A DNA stretch of 14,764 bases from an uncultured Planctomycetaceae bacterium (GTDB lineage Bacteria > Planctomycetota > Planctomycetia > Pirellulales > UBA1268), in NCBI GenBank assembly GCA_903958265.1, contig CAJBSQ010000002.1:1-14764 (forward strand). Direction: 5' to 3'. The translations under genes and the position numbers were made by a program. A model generated the notes under the pieces. That model ran no database searches and was not told where the DNA came from. It worked only from the letters and a program-made list of their open reading frames with translations. Positions within the stretch are counted from its first letter, which is position 1. Each line of letters begins with the position of its first letter. Shown in pieces: positions 1 through 6,789 of this stretch.

Positions 1-150
1 CTGGTCGCTTCCGAGCCCGACAGCGTGCAGCTGGTGACAGCCGCCGAACTGGCCGACATCGATCCGGGGCTCGACTCATTTCTCGACATCGATCTCCCGG
101 CAGACCTCGCGCGGCTGGAATCTCGCGGAATCCCGGCTTCGCGGCCGTGA
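1..150 (+). CDS. Partial C-terminus, MobA-like nucleotidyltransferase
   Basis: Frame 1 is open from the left edge to a TGA at 148-150, giving the last 49 residues of a protein whose start lies outside the window. The segment reading IDPGLDSFLDIDLPADLARL resembles the C-terminal end of MobA-type molybdenum cofactor guanylyltransferases and related NTP transferases, where an acidic Asp-Pro stretch is followed by a 'F-x-N-[IV]-N-T-P-E-D-L' motif; here Asn and Thr-Pro-Glu are replaced by Asp and Leu-Pro-Ala. The catalytic N-terminal part is not visible, so the function is tentative. The stop lies 24 bp before the AsmA-like gene on the same strand. That gene may be co-transcribed or may use its own promoter (see 162-167). 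Confidence 0.5.
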   Translation: MVASEPDSVQLVTAAELADIDPGLDSFLDIDLPADLARLESRGIPASRP

Positions 151-161
151 GGGCTCACTCC

Positions 162-167
162 TATACT
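162..167 (+). promoter_or_regulatory. Possible -10 box for a leaderless AsmA-like mRNA
   Basis: The hexamer TATACT matches the bacterial -10 consensus at 5 of 6 positions and ends 7 nt before the ATG at 175, so transcription could begin at or next to the start codon. No Shine-Dalgarno sequence lies at a normal distance: the nearest GAGGG, at 149-153, is over 20 nt away. The -35 region (TTCGCG at 138-143, spacer 18) is weak. This is an inference from spacing alone. Confidence 0.35.
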
Positions 168-174
168 TCGCCGC

Positions 175-3100
175 ATGGCGAGGCGACACATCCGTCACGG
201 AGGCAACGATCGGCCCCGGCGCCGCTGGCGGGTGAAGTCGCTGCTCGCGCTGGTGGCCGTGGTCGCGGCGGTCTGGGCCGCCCCGGCGGTGATCGTGCAG
301 ACGAGCCTACGGGATCGACCGCTCGCCGCGGCGCTGGCGGGCATCGACGGCGGCATCACCAGCGGCGGTGCGACCTGGCGGTGGCTAGGGGGCGTCGAGT
401 ATCGCGACGTCGTCCTCAGGGATCGCGCCGGTCGCGCGGCGGTGATCCTGCCGTACCTCGCGCTCGATCGCGGCCTGCTGCAGCTGGCCATGGCTCCGGG
501 TCGCCTCGGCACCGTGCGGCTCACCGGCCCCGAGGCCCTGGTGGAGGTGCGGAGCGACGGCAGTTCCCTCGAAGACATCCTCGCCCCCTGGCTGGCGGCG
601 ACGCGCGGGTCGTCGGCGCTGGAACTGGAGATCGTCAACGGCACGATCGAACTCGTCGACACCGTCCGGCAGGATGCCTGGCGGCTCTCCGACGTGATCG
701 CCGCGGGCACGCTCCTCGGCGACGGCACGGTCACCGGCTGGACCGCCGCCGGCCGACTGAGGCACTCCGATGGACCCCGCGCTGCGGGGCCGGCCGCGCT
801 GCCAGTGGCGCTGCCGACGGCGCCGGTGCGGCTCGACCGCTCGACAATCCCCGCAGCGGCGGCGGCCGTGCTCGTCCGCGATGGCGGTTGGTCGGTCTCG
901 TCGCCCGAGGCTGCCGCCGACGGTTCGCGGACGATCACCGCCGCCGCTCACCGACTCCCGTTGGGCGCGTCGAGCGTGCTGGCCACGCGGTTTGGCCTGA
1001 CCCATCTCGTTGACGGCGTCGCGGACCTGCGGATGGATGTCACGGCGGATCCCGCCGGGCGACGGCTGCAGGGGGATGCCACGCTTGAGCAGTTCGCCGT
1101 CTGCGATGCCCGCGGGCTCCAGGAGCGGTTCACGATCGACCGCTGCCGCGTTCCCTTCGACGTCACGCTTGAACCGGACCGGCTCGTCGTGCGGCGATTC
1201 GGCCTCTCGTCGTCGGTGTTTCAGGCGGAGGCGTCGGGAGGCCTGCGGCTGCCGCAGGACGACGTGCGTCGCTGGGCCGAGGAGATCGTCAGCGATGACT
1301 TCACCGTGTCGCTCGACGTCGACCTGGCGGCGGCATCGAAATCCCTGCCCGGCGGGATCGCGGTCAGGCCCGACGTGCACGTGACCGGCGGGAGCCTGCG
1401 ATTCGCCGCGGCGGCACGGGCGGATGGCGGCGACCGCGTGCTCGAGGTGCGGGCCTCGGCCCGCGATCTCGCTGCCGTGCAGCAGGCTCAAGCGTTAAGC
1501 GATGACGCCCCGCCCGCCGAGGAGCCGCGATCGGCCGACCCCCGGCAGCTCGCCTGGCCGGAGCCGTTCACCGCCTGGCTCAAGGCCCGCCGCGGACCCG
1601 GCCGCGACGAGCGGCTGCGTGTCGAGGAAGCGCGGGTGGTCTCGGATGCCGTGGAGCTCTCGGCGGCGGGCACGCCCGCCGCCTTCGGCATCCAGTGGAC
1701 GGCCGACATCGGTGGATTGGTCGGGGAACTGGGGCAAGTGCTCGATCTCGCTGCGACCTCGGCGCGGGGCACCTGCCGCGGTCGGCTCGAGGTCGCCGGC
1801 GCCGATCCGCTCGCCGGTGGCCGCTCGGTGGCGCTCTCGGCGAGCATCACGGAACTGGAACTCACCCGCGCCGGCCGGCCGCCGTGGCGAGACAAGGAAC
1901 TCATCATCGAAGCGGAGGCCACGGGCAGCATGGCTGCGGGAGTGGCAGCCGTCGAGCAGGCCCGGGGCGTGATCTCGGCCGGCGACGACCGGCTCGAGGC
2001 ATCGGTGGCCGGTGGCGCCGTCGTCGATCTCGCCGCGCTGGTAGGGCTTACGTCCATACCGGGCGTGCCCTGGATCCGGCCGGCGGCGACGGCCACGGCC
2101 GTGATCGCGGAGTGTGCCATCTCGGGTGACCTGGCCCGCTGGCATCCGCGGCTGGCGGCGGTCGTGCCCGCGCTGGCGGATGGCGGCCTCGAACTGGCCG
2201 GCACGATCACGGCGGCCGCGGCTGTCGCGCCGAAAGGAGATGCCTGGCAGTGGCAGCGGGCGGGGGGTGAGATCGAGAAGTTTGTGGCCCGCTGGGAGGG
2301 CCGGGAGATCGTCGAGCCCAGGGTCGTCGTCACCACCGCCGGCCGTGCCGATGCCACGACGGGACAGATCGACATCTCCTCCGGTGAGATCCTCTCCACG
2401 AGCCTGTCGCTGCGGACCGGCGGCCTCACTTGGCTGCCCGCAACGCCAATGGCGGGCGTGGGCGACCGGCTCCGCGGACGCGTGCAGTGGCAGGCCGATG
2501 TGGGCCGGATGGAGCCATGGCTGGTGTCGGCGGCGACGGCCGCCGGCTGGCCGGCATCGGGCCGGGCCTGGGGCACGCTGGAAGTGATCGACACGCAGGC
2601 AGGGCTGAACGTGCTCGTCGAGGCGACAGGTAGCCAGCTGGCACTCGCGGCCGGCGCTGCCGGCGCTGCCGCGCGGCCTCTCTGGGGTGAACCGCGACTG
2701 GTCGTGGCCGTCGAGGTCACCCGACCTCGATCAGCGCATGGCGGCCTCACCGATCAGCTGCTCGTCGACCGGCTGGCCGTCGAATCGTCGACGCTGGCCC
2801 TGGGGGCAACCGGCCGCGTCGATGACTGGGCTACGCGACGGATCGTCGAACTCGACGGCACGGTGGCCTACGACTGGCAGCAGGTCTCCAGGCTGCTCTC
2901 GCCGTGGACCGGCGGTCGCATCCAACTGGCGGGCTCCGGCGGGCGACCGTTCTCGCTCCGCGGCCCGCTCGGTGCCATGCCCGACCCTGCCGGCCCTGCG
3001 GCCACCGCCGCTACCGCTGCCGCCACCTCCCTGCCCTTGCCCGATGACTGGCTGGCGGCCACCCGCGGCCGCGAGGCGGAGCCGGCGCTGGCGGCGCAGC

Positions 3101-4071
3101 TGACTCGGCCGGCGAGCGCGTCGCCGAGCACGTTCGACGCCCGGCTACGAAGCCTGGTGGTCGACACCTCGGCGGTCTGGACCTCCGGTGAGATCGAAGG
3201 CTTTCCGCTCTCGGCCGGAGAAATGACCGTCAGGCTCCTCGAGGGCCAGCTCGCCTTTGGACCGTTCGACCTGCCAGCGTCCTCCGGCCGGATCCGCGGC
3301 GCGCCCTGGATCAGGCTCGCCCCCTGGCCGGGCGAACTGGTGGTGCCACCGGGGCGGTTTGCGGAGCGGATCGCGCTCTCCGGACCGCTCTGCCAGCGGA
3401 TCGTCACCTGGCTGTCGCCGGTGCTCGGCCACGGTGCCCATGCGTCTGGCGTCGTGACCCTCGACCTGGCTGGCGCGAGGCTGCCGCTCGGCGATGCCTT
3501 CGGCGGTGATCTCGCCGGTCAGGCGACCTTCGAGAACCTCGAGGTCAGCCCCGCGCCGGCTGTGCAGCCGCTGGTCAACCTGCTCGTGAAACTGCAAAGC
3601 GCGGTCGATCCGCGGTTCGTCTTTGGCGACAAGGCGGTGCTCCTGCGGGTCCGGCCCGAGCCCGTGCGGATCCGGCTCGCGGGCCGACGGCTGGCCCACG
3701 ACGGGCTCGTGATGGACGCGGGACAGCTGGTGGTGAAGTCGCAGGGCAGCGTCGGGCAGGATGGATCGCTCGACATGCAGCTGGAGGTCGCCCTGCGGGG
3801 CGACATGATCGGCCAGACGCCGGTGCTCGGGCAGCTCTTCCGCACGCCGCTGGTGATCCCGCTCAAGGGCACCGTGCACCAGCCCCAGTTCGACGCGGCC
3901 GCCATGGACACGATCCTCAGCCGCATCGTGGAAAACACCGCCCAAGCGGTCATCAACGACGGCATCGGCCGCGGGCTCGAGGCGATCTTCGGCGAGCCCA
4001 AGCCCCCCGGAGCCGCCCCGCCCGGACAGCCGCCGATCAGTCTCCCGCCGCAGCCAGCGGCGACTCGCTGA
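175..4071 (+). CDS. Large AsmA/TamB-like envelope protein
   Basis: This 1298-residue protein begins with a basic stretch (residues 1-19) and one hydrophobic segment (about 21-41), as expected for a signal anchor that leaves the bulk of the protein outside the cytoplasm. The rest is long, rich in alternating hydrophobic/polar beta-type sequence, with many 'G-x-L/V-x-L' segments and phrases such as LTGPEALVEVR and LAGRRLAHDGLVMDAG. These are typical of the AsmA/DUF748/TamB superfamily of bridge-like proteins linked to lipid transport and outer-membrane maintenance. The C-terminal 170 or so residues resemble an AsmA C-terminal region, with a repeated layer-and-suppress pattern ending in TPLVIPLKGTVHQPQFD. 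An Ala/Pro/Thr-rich linker lies near 937-957, and the last 26 residues are Pro-rich. ATG 175 is the first start after an in-frame stop at 148. The superfamily is assigned from overall character, not a catalytic motif. It converges on the propeller gene with a 22-bp gap. Confidence 0.75.
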   Translation: MARRHIRHGGNDRPRRRWRVKSLLALVAVVAAVWAAPAVIVQTSLRDRPLAAALAGIDGGITSGGATWRWLGGVEYRDVVLRDRAGRAAVILPYLALDRGLLQLAMAPGRLGTVRLTGPEALVEVRSDGSSLEDILAPWLAATRGSSALELEIVNGTIELVDTVRQDAWRLSDVIAAGTLLGDGTVTGWTAAGRLRHSDGPRAAGPAALPVALPTAPVRLDRSTIPAAAAAVLVRDGGWSVSSPEAAADGSRTITAAAHRLPLGASSVLATRFGLTHLVDGVADLRMDVTADPAGRRLQGDATLEQFAVCDARGLQERFTIDRCRVPFDVTLEPDRLVVRRFGLSSSVFQAEASGGLRLPQDDVRRWAEEIVSDDFTVSLDVDLAAASKSLPGGIAVRPDVHVTGGSLRFAAAARADGGDRVLEVRASARDLAAVQQAQALSDDAPPAEEPRSADPRQLAWPEPFTAWLKARRGPGRDERLRVEEARVVSDAVELSAAGTPAAFGIQWTADIGGLVGELGQVLDLAATSARGTCRGRLEVAGADPLAGGRSVALSASITELELTRAGRPPWRDKELIIEAEATGSMAAGVAAVEQARGVISAGDDRLEASVAGGAVVDLAALVGLTSIPGVPWIRPAATATAVIAECAISGDLARWHPRLAAVVPALADGGLELAGTITAAAAVAPKGDAWQWQRAGGEIEKFVARWEGREIVEPRVVVTTAGRADATTGQIDISSGEILSTSLSLRTGGLTWLPATPMAGVGDRLRGRVQWQADVGRMEPWLVSAATAAGWPASGRAWGTLEVIDTQAGLNVLVEATGSQLALAAGAAGAAARPLWGEPRLVVAVEVTRPRSAHGGLTDQLLVDRLAVESSTLALGATGRVDDWATRRIVELDGTVAYDWQQVSRLLSPWTGGRIQLAGSGGRPFSLRGPLGAMPDPAGPAATAATAAATSLPLPDDWLAATRGREAEPALAAQLTRPASASPSTFDARLRSLVVDTSAVWTSGEIEGFPLSAGEMTVRLLEGQLAFGPFDLPASSGRIRGAPWIRLAPWPGELVVPPGRFAERIALSGPLCQRIVTWLSPVLGHGAHASGVVTLDLAGARLPLGDAFGGDLAGQATFENLEVSPAPAVQPLVNLLVKLQSAVDPRFVFGDKAVLLRVRPEPVRIRLAGRRLAHDGLVMDAGQLVVKSQGSVGQDGSLDMQLEVALRGDMIGQTPVLGQLFRTPLVIPLKGTVHQPQFDAAAMDTILSRIVENTAQAVINDGIGRGLEAIFGEPKPPGAAPPGQPPISLPPQPAATR

Positions 4072-4093
4072 GATTCGCTGGGGCGGACCCGTG

Positions 4094-5053
4094 TCACGGC
4101 GTGGCCACGATGGCCACGGGGAGCGAGTTGCCGAAGGTCGTGAAATCCCGGAACGTCCACGCCACGTCTTTCGTGGGCGTCACCTCGATGATCTGCGGCT
4201 GGTCCGGGCCCGCGTGACAGTTCACCAGGAGCGTGTTGCCGTTGGGCAGCCGGCGAACCTGCGTGACCCAGGCGAGTGTGATGCCAGGCAGGTCGTGCTG
4301 CCCGATCCTCCACACGATCTCTTTGCCGGGCGTCACCTCCAGCACGCCGTGGCCGTTGCCCGTGCCGATGAGCGTGTTGCCATTGGCCAGCCGCACGGCG
4401 GAGTAGACCTGGTCGCCGAACGACTCGGGGCCGTGCCCCTTGGACTTCGGTCGGTCGAACAGCGGCACGTCGTACTCCCAGACGATCGATCCTGCCGCAT
4501 CGTATTCGCGGACGACGCCGTCCTGTTCGTGGGCCACCAGGTACGTGCCGGTGTCGGTCTTCCGCGCGTTCCGCGTGTCGGAATGGGTCGACGGAGCGTC
4601 CACCTGCAGAGAAATCGTGCGGCGAATGACACCGGCGCGGTCGACCTCGATGATCCTGGCCGGCCCCGACTCGACGACCATCGTGGTGCCGTCAGGCAGC
4701 CGCTCGAACGCGTGGACCTCGACCGGTCGTGTCGCATTGCCGTTCGTCTTCGCGTCGTACTCCCACACCGGGCGGCGGCGTTCGTCGAGTTCCACGATCC
4801 GCGTCCAGCCGTCCTGATAGAGCAGGTGGCCGTCGGGCAGGAGGTGGAGATCATGGATCGGCCCGCACGGCAGCCGCCACTCGACGCGGCCGTCGGGACC
4901 GACCGCGGCGAGGGTCTTCGTGGACGAGTCGGCCGCGATCACCCGCCGGGGCGTGCCTGTCTGCACGGCAGAGGGCGGAGCCTCGCCGCGGGCCAGAGTC
5001 GTGAGCATCGCGAGCAGAAGAACCAGGAGCGTGTCGTTGCCTCGTCGTCGCAT
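4094..5053 (-). CDS. Secreted beta-propeller (PQQ/ASST-like) protein
   Basis: The product has 319 residues. A short basic N terminus and hydrophobic segment (about 8-21, LLVLLLAMLTTLARG) form a likely signal peptide cleaved near residue 22. The mature part is a series of about 40-residue repeats in which 'L-P-[DN]-G-[NH]-T-L' is followed by 'I-x-E-[VL]-D/T-P' and then 'V-W-E-Y-D' or a variant. Copies start near residues 72, 118, 167, 221 and 269, with a degenerate one before residue 60, so five or six blades are visible. This pattern is found in PQQ-like and arylsulfotransferase-superfamily propellers of planctomycetes. No catalytic His/Arg set of a true arylsulfotransferase can be assigned, so an enzymatic role is not claimed. 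It follows the DUF1501 gene on the same strand but is separated from it by 227 bp, so it may be a distal operon member or independently transcribed. Only a weak GAGG precedes the ATG. Confidence 0.8.
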   Translation of the reverse strand: MRRRGNDTLLVLLLAMLTTLARGEAPPSAVQTGTPRRVIAADSSTKTLAAVGPDGRVEWRLPCGPIHDLHLLPDGHLLYQDGWTRIVELDERRRPVWEYDAKTNGNATRPVEVHAFERLPDGTTMVVESGPARIIEVDRAGVIRRTISLQVDAPSTHSDTRNARKTDTGTYLVAHEQDGVVREYDAAGSIVWEYDVPLFDRPKSKGHGPESFGDQVYSAVRLANGNTLIGTGNGHGVLEVTPGKEIVWRIGQHDLPGITLAWVTQVRRLPNGNTLLVNCHAGPDQPQIIEVTPTKDVAWTFRDFTTFGNSLPVAIVATP

Positions 5054-5160
5054 GGGTCAGGCATCCTCGTGGTGCGGAAGGTGAGTTGGCTTCCGTTGGT
5101 GAAATCGACGACGCTCCGCAGCCTAGAGCGCATTCGACTTACATGTATTGCCGGCTCGGG

Positions 5161-5197
5161 GGCGACAAAAGTCTCGTCGCCGGGCGAGGATACGCCC
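5161..5197 (-). other. Two adjacent stem-loops in the DUF1501-propeller gap
   Basis: The 227-bp gap 5054-5280 holds no gene. Within it, GGCGAC at 5161-5166 pairs with GTCGCC at 5176-5181 (9-nt loop). Directly beside it GGGCG at 5182-5186 pairs with CGCCC at 5193-5197 (6-nt loop). On the minus-strand transcript these lie about 85 nt after the DUF1501 stop. There is no T-run after them, so they are not a standard intrinsic terminator; they may cause partial termination or processing between the two genes. Confidence 0.35.
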
Positions 5198-5280
5198 AAG
5201 GCTCCTCGAGCGTTTGCCGACCCCCTTCGCCTACCCGCTCTTGCTTACATCGCCGACGCTTCACATAAACTGGTTTCCGC

Positions 5281-6774
5281 CTAGGCGATGATCTCGTGGA
5301 TCGGCTCCACGTGCTCGACGCCGACGAGCTTCTGATCCAGGCCGCCGAAGAAGTAGGCGAGCCGGTTGGGATCGAGGCCCAGCTGCTGGAGCACGGTGGC
5401 ATGCAGGCTCTTGACGTGGAAGCCGGTCTTGCCGTCGTGCACCGGCGCGATCGCCGCTGAGCCGAGTTCGTCGGTCTCGCCGACGCTCACGCCCCCCTTG
5501 ATGCCGCCGCCGGCCATCCACATCGTGAACCCGTAGGCGTTGTGGTCGCGGCCCGTGCCCTCGGCGTATTCCGCCGTGGGCTGGCGGCCGAACTCGCCCC
5601 CCCAGATCACGAGCGTCGAATCGAGGAGTCCCGACCGCTTCAGGTCGGTGAGCAGCGCCGCCACCGGCAGGTCGGTGTTGCCGGCATGAAACGTATGGTT
5701 TTTCTCGAGGTCGCCGTGGGCGTCCCAGTTGTCGTCGTTGTGGGCGCCGCCGGAGTAGAGCTGGATGAATCGCACGCCCCGTTCCACCAGCCGGCGGGCG
5801 AGCAGGCAGCGGCGGCCGAAGTCGGCCGTCCGCGGGTTGTCGAGGCCGTAGAGCCGCTTGGTCTCCTCGGTCTCCCGCGCCAGATCCACCGCCTCGGGCG
5901 CGTGCTCCTGCATCTTCCAGGCGAGTTCGTAGGAGGCGATCCGGGCGGCGAGTTCGCTGTTGTCGCCTCGGGGCAAGAGGTGGACGGTGTTGGCCTCGCG
6001 GAGCGCGTCGAGCATCGCCCGCTGGGCCTCCAGTGGCATGTCATCCGGGGGCGCGAGATCGAGGATCGGCGGCCCCTTGCTCCGCAGGAGCGTGCCCTGA
6101 TACGTGGCCGGCATGTAGCCGCTGGCCCAGTTCTTAGCGCCCGAGATCGGTCCGCCGGTCGGGTCGAGCATCACCACGAACCCGGGGAGGTTTTCGTTGA
6201 CGCTGCCGAGAGCGTAGTTGACCCACGAGCCCAAGCAGGGCGCGCCCGACTGGATCTTGCCGGAGTTCATCTGCAGCATCGCCGAGCCGTGGATCGGCGA
6301 GTCGGCCGTCATCGAGTGAAGGAAGGCGATGTCGTCGACGTGCGTGCCGATGTGCGGGAACAGGTCGCTTACCCACTTGCCGCACTCGCCGTACTGCTGG
6401 AACTTCCACTTCGGCCCCACGACACGGCCCTGGCTCTTCTCGCCGCCGCGGCCCTTCGTCTTCACCTCGATCGTCTTGCCGTCGAGCGGATAGAGCGCGG
6501 GCTTGTAGTCGAAGGTGTCGACGTGGCTCGGGCCGCCGTACATGAACAGGAAGATCACGCTCTTCGCCTTGGGGGCGAAGTGGGGCGGCTTGGCGGCGAG
6601 CGGATTGACGTAGGCCGCCAGGCCGTCGGCGGCCCGCGTCTGCCGCGAGAAAAAGCCCTGGTCGAGCAGGCCGGACAAGGCGAGCCCCGTGAACGACGCC
6701 CCCGCTTCCCAAAAGAACTCCCGCCGCGTGCGGCGGCAGAACGCTCCCGCGGGGCGATCGTGGTTGGTTTCCAT
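5281..6774 (-). CDS. DUF1501 family protein, Tat-exported
   Basis: This 497-residue protein starts with a twin-arginine signal: the pairs R14-R15 and R17-R18 precede EFFWEAG and a hydrophobic stretch (about 22-37), indicating folded export through Tat. The mature protein has the features of the DUF1501 family, a member of the alkaline phosphatase/sulfatase-like fold: the early motif FMYGGPSHVDTFDYKP (about 77-92), the central block LLARRLVERGVRFIQLYSGG, and the late block LVIWGGEFGRQP followed by GTGRDHN. Its length is normal for the family. The biochemical activity of DUF1501 proteins is not established. In planctomycetes they are typically paired with a DUF1549/DUF1553 cytochrome protein, exactly as here, with only 15 bp between the genes. 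A GGAG at 6783-6786, 8 nt before the ATG, supports the start. Confidence 0.93.
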   Translation of the reverse strand: METNHDRPAGAFCRRTRREFFWEAGASFTGLALSGLLDQGFFSRQTRAADGLAAYVNPLAAKPPHFAPKAKSVIFLFMYGGPSHVDTFDYKPALYPLDGKTIEVKTKGRGGEKSQGRVVGPKWKFQQYGECGKWVSDLFPHIGTHVDDIAFLHSMTADSPIHGSAMLQMNSGKIQSGAPCLGSWVNYALGSVNENLPGFVVMLDPTGGPISGAKNWASGYMPATYQGTLLRSKGPPILDLAPPDDMPLEAQRAMLDALREANTVHLLPRGDNSELAARIASYELAWKMQEHAPEAVDLARETEETKRLYGLDNPRTADFGRRCLLARRLVERGVRFIQLYSGGAHNDDNWDAHGDLEKNHTFHAGNTDLPVAALLTDLKRSGLLDSTLVIWGGEFGRQPTAEYAEGTGRDHNAYGFTMWMAGGGIKGGVSVGETDELGSAAIAPVHDGKTGFHVKSLHATVLQQLGLDPNRLAYFFGGLDQKLVGVEHVEPIHEIIA

Positions 6775-6782
6775 GGCTCGGT

Positions 6783-6786
6783 CTCC
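6783..6786 (-). promoter_or_regulatory. Ribosome binding site for DUF1501 gene
   Basis: GGAG on the minus strand lies 8 nt before the ATG at 6774. It falls in the short gap after the stop of the cytochrome gene (TGA at 6790-6792), so the pair is probably translated from one message. It is one of the few clear Shine-Dalgarno sequences in the window. Confidence 0.6.
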
Positions 6787-6789
6787 AGC

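Noticed and set aside
1488..2750. 420-codon minus-strand open frame opposite the AsmA-like gene
   Set aside because: Ser/Pro/Ala/Arg-rich shadow translation with no motif; the sense frame is a continuous 1298-residue protein with a signal anchor.
2985..3033. Short GCC/ACC-rich repetitive stretch
   Set aside because: It is in frame and encodes an Ala/Thr/Pro linker of the AsmA-like protein; imperfect codon runs like this are ordinary in GC-rich linkers.
4091..5284. 397-codon plus-strand open frame opposite the propeller gene
   Set aside because: The minus-strand frame has a signal peptide and regular propeller repeats; the plus-strand frame has neither.
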